Position numbers and translations under genes: made by a program
Shown: positions 1 to 7,553 of the stretch, in pieces
Position numbering within the stretch: the first letter of the stretch is position 1
Layout of the letters: the number at the start of each line of letters is the position of its first letter
DNA from: Planctomycetota bacterium
Lineage (GTDB): Bacteria > Planctomycetota > Phycisphaerae > UBA1845 > UTPLA1
Reading direction: 5' to 3'
Length of the DNA: 64,000 nt
Assembly: GCA_016235815.1 (NCBI GenBank)
Contig: JACRIM010000050.1
Span: forward strand, 1-64,000
Notes under the pieces: generated by a model
What the model was told of the DNA's origin: nothing
Seen by the model: only the letters and a program-made list of their open reading frames with translations
Database searches by the model: none

Positions 1-2
1 AG

Positions 3-107
3 CATCCGCGCGGCCCCAAGAAACCCAGGCCTCGCCGAACACGCTTCGCAAAGGCCAAACACATCTCCACCGCACGCCTGCTGGCTGACGAGAAACGATT
101 ACAATGA
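3..107 (+). CDS. C-terminal fragment of an unidentified basic protein
   Basis: An open frame enters from the left edge and stops at TGA 105-107, giving about 34 residues rich in Arg, Lys and Pro (HPRGPKKPRPRR near the edge, then STARLLADEKRLQ at the end). The basic, proline-rich tail resembles the C-terminal ends of some transposases, but that is an impression only. No start is in the window. It could equally be a chance frame. Nothing else in the first 300 bases looks coding. Confidence 0.3.
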   Translation, partial: HPRGPKKPRPRRTRFAKAKHISTARLLADEKRLQ

Positions 108-154
108 CACCTTCAAAGGGCTGGTTGTACTCAACCCACCTAGCTACCTTCCCA

Positions 155-216
155 CCCAGCCCCGTTCACGGGGCTTTCCCGAAGGGCTACTAGCCCGGCC
201 CTTCGAGGGCCGGGAC
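155..216. repeat. 62-bp direct repeat, copy 1
   Basis: This 62-bp stretch is repeated, apparently exactly, at 1364-1425 in the same orientation. It contains two stem-loops: GCCCCG-TTCA-CGGGGC and CCCGGCCC-TTCGA-GGGCCGGG. The two copies bracket the PEP-CTERM gene. The hairpins could act as bidirectional transcription stops or as a REP-like element; there is no T-run. Confidence 0.85.
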
Positions 217-326
217 GCTCACGGCGCGCAATTCTCTCCATCCTCCCGTCCCTTTTTGATCGGCCTGTTGATCGGTCCGGTGAAAGACGAGTGGATATAA
301 TGAACTAAGGGATCGTGTTTGCATCC

Positions 327-1076
327 ATGCCAAAGCGAAGAACAGCTTGTCTTGCCGTAGTGCTTCTTTTCGCCTCCAAGAACACTGCCCTTGCGTCGTT
401 GTTCACCGTCGACCAGTGGTCTGTGGGAGTTGGAACACGCGGGGAGTTTCCGTACTTCGACGGAGATTCGTCCAACATTGTAAGTAATCCATTTGTTGAG
501 TCATTCCAGGCCATGGACCGAGCCTCTTCTGCCACCGCCTCGTTCGATTTCTCGTGGAACGACAGCTCGGGGGATTTCTTGATCGACGGATCGCTTCGAT
601 GCGTGGCTCAGAATCTGCCGCCCTATCCTGGGGCGATCGGTTCCGAGCTTTGTGCCGCCAGTGCTGGCATCTATTTCACAACCACGGCCGATTTGCTGAT
701 GTCCGTTGATGCGGCGTTCGACTACAACCTCGCAGGGCCAAACCTCTTCGCGTTTATAGACTTCAATGTGTATCCGGTGACGACCAATAAACCTGTAGAC
801 CCAATATTTGCGTCCAGCATGCACGATGACACGTATACCCATTACCCCGCGGCGGGAACGCTGCGAATTACGGGTCAGGCGATTGTCCCCGCAGGTCAAA
901 CATATCTTTTCAGCCTTAGTCAAATCCTGATTGCTGATCGCAACACTGGCGCGATCGCCATGGGCGACGGATACTATCACTTCACTCTCCAAACAATTCC
1001 TGAACCCGCAACGTCGGCGCTGTTGATCCTCGCCACACTCCTGTTTAGCCGATCCCAGCGATATCGCTGTCGATGA
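327..1076 (+). CDS. PEP-CTERM sorting-signal exported protein
   Basis: Exported protein of about 249 residues. The N-terminus from ATG 327 (MPKRRTACLAVVLLFAS...ALA) is a signal peptide; an upstream in-frame GTG at 315 is possible but would put four residues before it. The last 27 residues form a PEP-CTERM tripartite signal: PEP, then a short hydrophobic segment (ALLILATLLF), then a basic end (SRSQRYRCR). PEP-CTERM proteins are recognised by an exosortase and processed at the cell surface in known systems. The middle is a beta-rich domain without motifs I recognise. The gene stands alone between two copies of a 62-bp repeat. No exosortase gene lies in the window. Confidence 0.85.
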   Translation: MPKRRTACLAVVLLFASKNTALASLFTVDQWSVGVGTRGEFPYFDGDSSNIVSNPFVESFQAMDRASSATASFDFSWNDSSGDFLIDGSLRCVAQNLPPYPGAIGSELCAASAGIYFTTTADLLMSVDAAFDYNLAGPNLFAFIDFNVYPVTTNKPVDPIFASSMHDDTYTHYPAAGTLRITGQAIVPAGQTYLFSLSQILIADRNTGAIAMGDGYYHFTLQTIPEPATSALLILATLLFSRSQRYRCR

Positions 1077-1363
1077 TCCAAGCGCTTGTTCGGCGTGAAA
1101 ATCCGCAATGGCATGCGAAGAATTCCGCGATTTCGTGATTGAATTGGGCCGTGATTTTCTCATCACAAACATGTGACCGCGCCTTTTTCAAACTCCCCCG
1201 CGCACACCGCCCACGGATCGCACCGGCGCGCCAAGCGCACCGATCACGCGTAGGCGTTAACCGAGAAAGAGACTCACGTCCCTCCCGACGCCTCATATCC
1301 CACCATGCGCTTCAATCCCGACTACGTTTAAGTGCCCAAAAAAATATAACGCTCAGTCCCCCC

Positions 1364-1425
1364 CCCAGCCCCGTTCACGGGGCTTTCCCGAAGGGCTACT
1401 AGCCCGGCCCTTCGAGGGCCGGGAC
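1364..1425. repeat. 62-bp direct repeat, copy 2
   Basis: Second copy of the element at 155-216, same orientation, 287 bases after the PEP-CTERM gene. It lies in the gene-free stretch 1077-1575, in which I see no coding sequence apart from this repeat and the long hairpin that follows. Confidence 0.85.
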
Positions 1426-1447
1426 AGCGAACCGCCTTTGATTCCTT

Positions 1448-1502
1448 CCACCCTCCCCTCCCCCCCCCCCCGCCTTCGGCGGGGGGGGGGAGGGGAGGGT
1501 GG
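1448..1502. terminator. very long C/G-tract hairpin 3' of the CHRD gene
   Basis: The left arm (CCACCCTCCCCT, a C-run, then GCC) pairs with the right arm (GGC, a G-run, then AGGGGAGGGTGG) around a TTC loop. The stem is about 24 bp, broken only because the C-run is two bases longer than the G-run. It lies just 3' of the minus-strand CHRD gene that ends at 1576, so it may stop transcription, although no T-run follows. A degenerate version (CACCCTCACCCTC TGCC TTCGG) lies at the equivalent place near 2118-2152 after the second CHRD gene. Confidence 0.6.
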
Positions 1503-1575
1503 CAAAGCAACACAACCAGGCGAAAAAGAGTGGTATTACTTATTGAGCAAAATGAACTCTAGGCAACGACCGTAA

Positions 1576-2106
1576 CTACCATCCAGGCGCAGGTGTTATT
1601 TGGCCACGGATCTCGCCTTGTGGAAAGTGAGCGGTATGTATGTCCACATATACTTCTCCCGCCTTGAGGGCCGTGAGTTCGGATGAGGAAGGCTGCCACC
1701 TGCTAATCACAAAGGGCCGCGAAGTACTTGTCTCGGATACCACGTACTTACTTAGCATATCGAAGATCACAGTACCGTTCTTGCCTTTTGTTGCTCGGTG
1801 AATGTGCACAGCAGTCACGGAACTTGAAAGACTTTCGGCACCAACGCTGATCGTAAACCCATTGTCTCCTTTGCTACACCGGCCTCGGCCCACGCTAGAT
1901 ACAGGAATGGGGGGCACAACTTCCCGACCATTACAACTGAATTGTGATGTATTTTGCAATTCGTATTGCGCCATCTTCTGAACATCACCGGGCCCCGGCC
2001 TCGACTCCCAACAACCAAGTACGGCGATTAACGAGAACGACAGCAAGACGAGCGAAATGGTTCGCGTCACAAACAATCTAACCACGACTGAAATGATAGC
2101 GAACAT
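1576..2106 (-). CDS. CHRD-domain lipoprotein, copy 1
   Basis: The 176-residue protein has a hydrophobic N-terminus ending in VLGC, a relaxed lipobox at about residue 32, then a CHRD-type domain. Hallmarks of CHRD are visible: VTAVHIHRATKGKNGTVIFD and the terminal YVDIHTAHFPQGEIRGQI. CHRD is named from chordin and occurs in exported bacterial proteins; its role there is mostly unknown. An AAAGGAA SD sequence sits 8 bases before ATG 2106. The neighbour on the same strand at 2225-2734 is a paralogue, and a third lipoprotein gene lies upstream, so the three may be co-transcribed. Export to a membrane is inferred from the lipobox. Confidence 0.8.
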   Translation of the reverse strand: MFAIISVVVRLFVTRTISLVLLSFSLIAVLGCWESRPGPGDVQKMAQYELQNTSQFSCNGREVVPPIPVSSVGRGRCSKGDNGFTISVGAESLSSSVTAVHIHRATKGKNGTVIFDMLSKYVVSETSTSRPFVISRWQPSSSELTALKAGEVYVDIHTAHFPQGEIRGQITPAPGW

Positions 2107-2224
2107 CTTCGATTCCTTTCACCCTCACCCTCTGCCTTCGGTGGAGGATGGAAAAGCAAAACAACCAGAAAAAGAGAGGTATTACTTATTGAGCTAAATG
2201 ACCTCTGGGCAGCAACCGTATCTA

Positions 2225-2734
2225 CTACCATCCTGGTGCCGGTATTATTTGGCCACGTACCTCGCCATCGGGGTACGTATTTGTATGTACATCAACATAA
2301 ATATTCCCGGCTTTCAGAGCCTCTCGATCGCCAGACGATGGTTCCCACTTGCTGGTGATTTTGAGTTTTGCATCCTTGACTTCGGTAAATGAACTGCACT
2401 TTTGCATATCGAGAACTACTGAACCGGACCTACCCTTTGGAGCATGATGAAGGTGAACAGACGTGACTTTGCTGGATAATCCTTCAACTACAATTGTGAT
2501 CGTAAATGTATTATCCCATCGACTGCAGCGCCCGTAGCCCCTTGCAGTGCATCCAGAATGTGAACTCAGCGCAGGGGGGTTACACTGGAATTGCGATGCA
2601 TTCGCTAGAATATACTGTGCCGATCTTTCGGTCTCGGATGGGCCGGGTCTTGACTCCCAGCAGCCGGAAAGTATTACGAATACACTCGCCTGCAAAACCA
2701 ACCATAGTGTTCGACTTTTTGACCAGCTTATCAT
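2225..2734 (-). CDS. CHRD-domain lipoprotein, copy 2
   Basis: The 169-residue paralogue of the adjacent 1576-2106 product has a better lipobox (ILSGC, Cys about residue 25) followed by the same WESRPGP segment. The CHRD domain shows VTSVHLHHAPKGRSGSVVLD and YVDVHTNTYPDGEVRGQI. It carries two cysteines around HSGCTARGYGRC that copy 1 only partly shares. No convincing SD sequence is visible before ATG 2734. The pair arose by tandem duplication; a specific ligand or partner cannot be named. Confidence 0.8.
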   Translation of the reverse strand: MISWSKSRTLWLVLQASVFVILSGCWESRPGPSETERSAQYILANASQFQCNPPALSSHSGCTARGYGRCSRWDNTFTITIVVEGLSSKVTSVHLHHAPKGRSGSVVLDMQKCSSFTEVKDAKLKITSKWEPSSGDREALKAGNIYVDVHTNTYPDGEVRGQIIPAPGW

Positions 2735-2790
2735 GTTAAAAACAAGGCGTAGAAAACATGGTCTGGAGTTGTACTCAACCCACTAACCAA

Positions 2791-3366
2791 TCATTTCGCG
2801 TCACAAGAAAAGCTCTTAAAAACCAACCCCACTCTCTCGTCATCCGCATGCCCGCTGGCTCCATCAAGATAATTACCATCCATCGAACGATATGCGATGC
2901 GCAGTTGACCATCCTTCAGCGTCACGAGCGCCGTCGACGAATGCTCGGTCCCGTCCTCTCGCTCTTCAGTAATCACAATCCGATCGGTGCCGGCAATGGA
3001 GTAATGCCCCGTTCGAACGATGTACGCCGGCCCCTGCAAAATCCAATACGTCACACTCATCTGCGCCGGATCAAAATGAAACGCCTCATATCCATCAAAC
3101 GGCAGGCCAAGAAAACTGCTTTGATATGACGCGCCAAAGCATCCGGACAACTGAGATAGATCATCGTGGATCGTCCCAGGCGCCGTCTTGGCCAGCGAAT
3201 CCGTTTCACTCTGTTTGAAATCAGCCGGGTGCTCCATCACAAACGTGATTTGTGACGAGTAGGCGGCCCCAGAAACTCCGCCCGGTTGTAGCAGGCCGCT
3301 ACACCCCGATGAGCCCGTGACAAAGATCACCGTCAGACACGCGACAATCGTGGAACGCGTTGTCAT
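2791..3366 (-). CDS. putative lipoprotein of unknown function
   Basis: The 191-residue protein starts with a signal peptide and lipobox (VTGSSGC, Cys about residue 22). AGAGGAA lies upstream of ATG 3366 as an SD sequence. The rest is predicted mostly beta-strand, with no motif I recognise (segments such as GYEAFHFDPAQMSVTYW and GHYSIAGTDRIVITEE suggest a small barrel or lipocalin-like fold, a guess only). It precedes the two CHRD lipoprotein genes on the same strand with a 56-base gap, so shared transcription is plausible. Confidence 0.65.
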   Translation of the reverse strand: MTTRSTIVACLTVIFVTGSSGCSGLLQPGGVSGAAYSSQITFVMEHPADFKQSETDSLAKTAPGTIHDDLSQLSGCFGASYQSSFLGLPFDGYEAFHFDPAQMSVTYWILQGPAYIVRTGHYSIAGTDRIVITEEREDGTEHSSTALVTLKDGQLRIAYRSMDGNYLDGASGHADDERVGLVFKSFSCDAK

Positions 3367-4269
3367 GAGTGTTCCTCTCAGACAGGAGCGATCATTCTAC
3401 CCAATGGACTGCACCACCGTCAGCCGCGCGGGCAATCACGCGCCCATTGGAGAAGTCGCTTCCCGATCCCCTCGCGCAACGCATCGTTTCACTCAAATTA
3501 GGAAAAAACAGGATTCGCCCCCCTGACCGCTATTAACTCTCGACCAGCCCAAGACTTATCGCAATTCCAGTCCGTCTGAAACGGTGATCAAGATTGATAG
3601 GTGTAGGTAAAGAAGGGACGTTGAGTCACAACATGAGAATCACGTATGGCCCAGACAAAACAAACCCCATTGATCGCCCAACGACTACATCATCGTTCGA
3701 CCGTGGGGATTCGACATTCGGCACGCCTTCTCCCGCCGCCGTGCCGGGAAACGCCAGCAGACGCCAGCTGTTTTTCAATTCCCACGTCAATTTGCCGCAA
3801 TTGCGGCCCCACCCCCACGTCGCGCAGCGATCATCCTCCTGCGCCTCAGGACTCAGGACTCAAGACTCAAAACTCAGGACTCAGGTCTTCCTTCCAATCC
3901 CTTTGTGCGATTTTGCGCGCTCCAGCCCGGTTTTTGTGCTTTTTTGTGGGGGGTATTTTTTTACAGCCCAACGTCGCGCAGCGACCCCTTCCTCGGCTCT
4001 GTTCCCTGTTCCCCGTTCCCTGTCCCCTCTGTGCCTCAGTGCCTTCGTGCCTCTGTGCCTATCGCTTTTCCTCGGCCCCTCTTCCCCCCACTTCACCGCA
4101 TCCCTCCCAATCTGCAGTTTCAACAATTCGCCAACAGCCGCGCCGGCCCCTCATCCGTCTTCCCTCGGTACTGACATCACGCAGCGCCTTCGAGCAATCC
4201 ATTCACCCGGCGCGGTCCGGGTGACCGGGGCGCAGCGCGGTCGGTGCCAACTTCAACGAGGGATGACCC
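3367..4269. other. gene-free, repeat-rich stretch
   Basis: About 900 bases with long open frames on the plus strand but no credible protein: the translations are low-complexity and shift between Ser/Pro/Arg-rich runs. It holds word repeats: an ACTCAGG/ACTCAAG series at 3844-3889, an 18-bp piece of which (3872-3889) recurs inverted at 59284-59301; a GTTCCCTGTTCCCCG series and a GTGCCTC series at about 3997-4060; and two copies of ACGTCGCGCAGCGA near 3818 and 3971. The last 20 bases carry the SD sequence (GAGGGAT) of the beta-helix gene. Confidence 0.65.
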
Positions 4270-5571
4270 ATGAGACATGCGACCACCCGAACCGCCATCG
4301 CCACGATGGCCCTGCTTGCCATCACCACCACCCTGCACGCACAACCGACTCTGCTCCCGCCCGGCCCGCCGACCGGGCCGTCCGGCCGCATGGGCGTGCG
4401 CACCCAAATCACCATGTTGCCCTATTTCATCACCGCACCGGGGTCGTATTACGTCGCGCAGAACCTGACGCAGACGGTGGCCGGATCACCGGGCATCACC
4501 GTCGCGGCCAACGAAGTCACCATCGACCTCGGCGGCTTCACGCTGTTCGGGCTTGGCACGCCCGGCGACCACGGCATCACCAGCGGCCCGGGCGCGGTTC
4601 GCGATGTGACCATCCACAACGGCTACGTGGCGTTCTGGGGCGGCAGCGGAATCATGCTCCCCACCGTGAACAACGTTCACATCTGGGAGGTCACGGCGTT
4701 TGACAACGACGCCGAAGGCGTCACCGTGGGGGCAAGCAGCATCCTGCGACATGTCATCGCCACCAACCAGATCCTCGGCGGCATTCGCTGCGACCGTTGG
4801 TGCAAGCTCACCAACTGCGTCGCCACCAACAACCTCGGCCCCGGCATCATCACCGGCCCCTATTGCCACGTCAGCGACTCGGTCGCCGGCTTCAATTCGG
4901 CGGATGGACTTGCCCTTGGCCCCAACAACACCGTCATCGCCTCCACAGCCTGCAACAACGGCATGAATGGAATGACCATGCCGATGTCGACCAAAGTCAC
5001 GGACTGCGTCGCCTCGGAGAACGGCTTCGGCGCCGGCTTCGGCAGCGGCTTCAACTGCTTTGGCGATGGCAACTCCCTGCAGGGTTGCACGGCCTTCAAC
5101 AATTTCAACAGTGGCTACAACAGCATTGTCACTCCCCCCTTCGGCGGGAATTCGGCGCAGGAGTGCGTCGCGCAGTCCAACGGATTCGCCTCCGGTATCG
5201 GCGACGGCTTCACCTACTTCAAGACGATTCTCCATTGCCAGGCAAATGGCAACTTCGACAACGGCATCGAAGTCGCAAGCTCGTCCAAGGTTATGTACAA
5301 CAACTGCAACGGCAACGGCGCCAATGGCATCGAGGCCATCGGTGACGGAAATGCCATCGAGGAAAATCACGTCGTCGGTAACGGCATCTTCGGCATCAGC
5401 ACGCTGCCGAACCCAGGCCCCCCGGGCAACCTCGCCACGCGAAACCGGGCACACATGAATGGTGCCGGTCCCTTTGCCTTCATCGCGGGCATTGACACCA
5501 CCGGTGCCGTCATCGCCGGTCCCGTCGTCCTCGGTGCGATCGGCGCTCACATGGCCAACATCGCGTACTAA
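4270..5571 (+). CDS. secreted right-handed beta-helix repeat protein
   Basis: The 433-residue exported protein has a signal peptide (MRHATTRTAIATMALLAITTTLHAQ) and an SD GAGGGAT before ATG 4270. Residues about 65-400 are short repeating units of the kind ITVAANEVTIDLGGFTLFG, NGSGI, NNCVATNNLGPGI, with regularly spaced Asn, Gly and Val and many NG turns, typical of NosD/pectate-lyase-like parallel beta-helices. Such folds bind or cleave polysaccharides or serve as surface adhesins; no catalytic set is obvious. The WxENxGW-repeat gene starts 36 bases downstream on the same strand, so the two are probably co-transcribed. Confidence 0.8.
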   Translation: MRHATTRTAIATMALLAITTTLHAQPTLLPPGPPTGPSGRMGVRTQITMLPYFITAPGSYYVAQNLTQTVAGSPGITVAANEVTIDLGGFTLFGLGTPGDHGITSGPGAVRDVTIHNGYVAFWGGSGIMLPTVNNVHIWEVTAFDNDAEGVTVGASSILRHVIATNQILGGIRCDRWCKLTNCVATNNLGPGIITGPYCHVSDSVAGFNSADGLALGPNNTVIASTACNNGMNGMTMPMSTKVTDCVASENGFGAGFGSGFNCFGDGNSLQGCTAFNNFNSGYNSIVTPPFGGNSAQECVAQSNGFASGIGDGFTYFKTILHCQANGNFDNGIEVASSSKVMYNNCNGNGANGIEAIGDGNAIEENHVVGNGIFGISTLPNPGPPGNLATRNRAHMNGAGPFAFIAGIDTTGAVIAGPVVLGAIGAHMANIAY

Positions 5572-5607
5572 CGTGTCAGACCGAACCCTGTGAATGGAGA
5601 TATGACC

Positions 5608-6330
5608 ATGAAAGCAAATGTGAATCATGCGACGGGGGTGCGACACGTTGCCCTTGCATCGCTTGCACTGGTGCTCACGGCCGGAGCGGCGTTCGCGCAG
5701 TCGAACATCAGCCCGGTCAACAAATGGACCTGGGCCGAGAACGCCGGCTGGGTGAACTGGTTCGACAACGGCGTCACCAGCGGCGCGTTCGTCGGCAACT
5801 TCGTCCTCTCGGGATACATCTGGGCGGAAAACATCGGCTGGATCTATCTCGGCGACGGCGTGCCGGACTTCGGCAACACCTACAGCAACGCGACGGCCGC
5901 CGACACCGGCGTAAACATCGCCGCCGACGGAACGTTGACCGGATACGCCTGGGCCGAGAACGCCGGGTGGATCAACTTCGACACCGCCGTGGCCGGACCG
6001 CTCCGCGCAAGGCTTAACGGCTGCTGCACGGATGGGCGGCTGCACGGTTACGCCTGGGGCGAGAACCTCGGCTGGATCAATCTCGAACCGACGCCGGGAA
6101 TCTTTGTCTCCATCGCGCCCGGTTCAATCCGCAAGAAGGCGGACACCGATGCCAATACCCTTCGCAACGGTCGTGACGCCCAGCGGTTCATTCAGACATT
6201 CCTGAACCCCGCGGCGGCGTCGCACTTCGACTTCTGCGCATCAGACTTGAACAGCGACGGCGTGGTGAACAACCTCGATGTGCCGCTCTTCGTGAACTGC
6301 CTGCTGAACGGCGCGTGCGTCTGCCCGTAA
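5608..6330 (+). CDS. secreted WxENxGW-repeat protein with dockerin-like tail
   Basis: I chose ATG 5608 because GGAG sits 8 bases before it; GTG 5590 and ATG 5602 are also in frame. The product is about 240 residues with a signal peptide ending AGAAFAQ. Four repeats follow: WAENAGWVNW, WAENIGWIYL, WAENAGWINF and WGENLGWINL, spaced about 35-45 residues. The C-terminal 60 residues have paired EF-hand-like loops (DTDANTLRNGRDAQRFIQTFL and DLNSDGVVNNLDVPLFVNCLL), as in dockerin-like domains of planctomycete exported proteins. In cellulosomes dockerins bind cohesins; no cohesin gene is seen here. Function is unknown, probably extracellular. Confidence 0.75.
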   Translation: MKANVNHATGVRHVALASLALVLTAGAAFAQSNISPVNKWTWAENAGWVNWFDNGVTSGAFVGNFVLSGYIWAENIGWIYLGDGVPDFGNTYSNATAADTGVNIAADGTLTGYAWAENAGWINFDTAVAGPLRARLNGCCTDGRLHGYAWGENLGWINLEPTPGIFVSIAPGSIRKKADTDANTLRNGRDAQRFIQTFLNPAAASHFDFCASDLNSDGVVNNLDVPLFVNCLLNGACVCP

Positions 6331-6414
6331 GTGCCTCGCTGTATGTGCCTCGCTGTAAGTGCCTCACTGTAAGTGCCTCACTGTAGGTGCCTCACTGTAA
6401 GTGCCTCACTGTGG
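6331..6414. repeat. six tandem copies of a 14-bp unit
   Basis: Six direct copies of GTGCCTC(A/G)CTGTRN, each 14 bp with one or two variable positions, begin right after the stop codon of the WxENxGW gene. The unit is not a multiple of three. It resembles the GTGCCTC words in the 3997-4060 region. It could vary in copy number by slippage. Confidence 0.9.
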
Positions 6415-6433
6415 CACCGGTTTCCAACCGGTG
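6409..6433 (+). repeat. dispersed 25-bp palindromic repeat, intergenic copy
   Basis: This 25-bp sequence contains the inverted repeat CACCGGTT-TCC-AACCGGTG. The same 25 bases occur in reverse orientation at 58766-58790, inside the Rieske oxygenase gene, where they are translated. It overlaps the last unit of the 14-bp tandem repeat. Confidence 0.85.
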
Positions 6434-6484
6434 ACACTTGGCAACGCAATTACGTGGCGTTTTGATTGAGAGACTGTTACGCTA

Positions 6485-6511
6485 GGGAGCGCCGGGAGAC
6501 CCGGCGCTCCC
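6485..6511. promoter_or_regulatory. 12-bp perfect hairpin abutting the tatC start
   Basis: GGGAGCGCCGGG, loop AGA, then CCCGGCGCTCCC form a perfect 12-bp stem that ends one base before ATG 6513. There is no T-run, so it is a poor intrinsic terminator. It would bury any SD sequence (the GGGAG is in the stem). It could control tatC translation, or the real start could be ATG 6564. Confidence 0.55.
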
Positions 6512-6512
6512 C

Positions 6513-7532
6513 ATGCGTATCAAAGACACGGACACCACCGAAGCCGCCATCGAACGAAGCCGCATGTCGTTCGGCGAACACCTTGAAGAGCTGCGCAAGC
6601 GGATGATCCGGGCGCTGCTGGGGCTGCTGCTGGCCTTCATCATCTGCTTCAACTACGGCAGCGAGATCATCTCGACGCTGACCACACCGTACACGATCGC
6701 CATGCGGGACCTGGGCTTCGACCCGCGCATGGTGCAGCTCAATCCGATCGAATCCTTCATGGAGTATTTCAAGATCTCCCTGGAGTTCGGGCTGGTGCTG
6801 GCGGCGCCGTGGATGCTCTATCAACTGTGGCAGTTCATCGCCGCGGGGCTGTATGAACACGAGAAGCGCGTGGTCCGGCACTTCGCCCCGGCGTCGATTT
6901 TCCTCTTCGTTACCGGCGCATCGTTTATGGTCGTGTTCGTGCTGTCCGGCTTGATGAAATTCCTGATCGGCATCGCCCTCTGGTTCCCCCTGCCGACCGA
7001 GAGCAATCCGCTCTACCAATGGCTGGAATCGCGCTATGTCACCACCGCACCCGCCGATTCGCTGACCGCCATCCCGCCGATGCATGTGCCCGTGCTCACC
7101 GAGAACCCCAAGACGCCGGCGCATGGCGACGTGTGGATCAATCGAACCTCGCGCCATCTGAACGCCTACTACGACGGCCAGACCTACTACACCTCACTGC
7201 AGAAGGCGGCCGATCAGCAGTTCGTGCAGCCCTTCTTCAGTATCTCGGAGTATCTGAATTTCGTGGTGAACCTCGGCCTCGCCTTCGGGCTTGGGTTTCA
7301 GATTCCGATCGTGGTCGTGTTCCTCGCGGCGATCAACCTCGTCACCGTCGCCGACATGGCAAAGGCGCGGCGCTATGTCATCGTCGGCGTCGTGGTGTTG
7401 TCGGCCGTCCTGACGCCGACGCCCGACATCGGAACGATGCTGCTGCTTGCGGTGCCGATGCTCGTCCTGTTTGAGGTTGGATTGCTGGTGGCGCGATCGG
7501 TGGAGAAGAAAGAAGACCCGGCGAAAGCCTAG
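6513..7532 (+). CDS. tatC: Sec-independent protein translocase TatC with enlarged loop
   Basis: TatC is the membrane receptor that binds twin-arginine signal peptides for export of folded proteins. Family signatures: SFGEHLEELRKR at residues 19-30, six hydrophobic segments, PWMLYQLWQFIAAGLYEHEKR at 99-119, and the TM4-TM5 block beginning SEYLNFVVNLGLAFGLGFQ. The protein is 339 residues; TatC is usually about 250. The excess is mainly a soluble insertion of about 65 residues (about 160-240) between TM3 and TM4, on the periplasmic side. The N-terminal 17 residues before MSFGEH are extra; ATG 6564 is an alternative start. No tatA is nearby. Confidence 0.93.
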   Translation: MRIKDTDTTEAAIERSRMSFGEHLEELRKRMIRALLGLLLAFIICFNYGSEIISTLTTPYTIAMRDLGFDPRMVQLNPIESFMEYFKISLEFGLVLAAPWMLYQLWQFIAAGLYEHEKRVVRHFAPASIFLFVTGASFMVVFVLSGLMKFLIGIALWFPLPTESNPLYQWLESRYVTTAPADSLTAIPPMHVPVLTENPKTPAHGDVWINRTSRHLNAYYDGQTYYTSLQKAADQQFVQPFFSISEYLNFVVNLGLAFGLGFQIPIVVVFLAAINLVTVADMAKARRYVIVGVVVLSAVLTPTPDIGTMLLLAVPMLVLFEVGLLVARSVEKKEDPAKA

Positions 7533-7553
7533 GCCACTCGACCAGGGGCGAGA

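Larger units (their letters stand above)
1441..2734 (-). repeat. tandem duplication of CHRD gene plus 3' flank
   Basis: Two units, about 1441-2106 and 2107-2734, each hold a CHRD lipoprotein gene and a similar 3' flank. Both flanks carry a hairpin region, then an AAAGCAA / ACAACCAG segment, then GGTATTACTTATTGAGC, and homology continues into the coding ends (both proteins finish GQI-PAPGW). The copies have diverged clearly in protein sequence, so the duplication is not recent. Confidence 0.75.

Noticed and set aside
124-2783. 16-bp exact match between 124-139 and 2768-2783 (GTTGTACTCAACCCAC)
   Set aside because: About one such match is expected by chance in a window this size; no extension of the similarity.
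3594-4703. 369-codon open frame on the plus strand (and a 192-codon frame at 3646-4224)
   Set aside because: Both run through the word-repeat desert and into the beta-helix gene in another phase; the translations are low-complexity with no domain or signal.
4486-6045. 519-codon minus-strand open frame
   Set aside because: Antisense to the beta-helix and WxENxGW genes, both well supported; translation is Asp/Val/Gly-rich without hydrophobic core pattern.
6331-6414. 14-bp tandem array as a possible CRISPR
   Set aside because: Units are contiguous without unique spacers, too short, and no cas genes are near.
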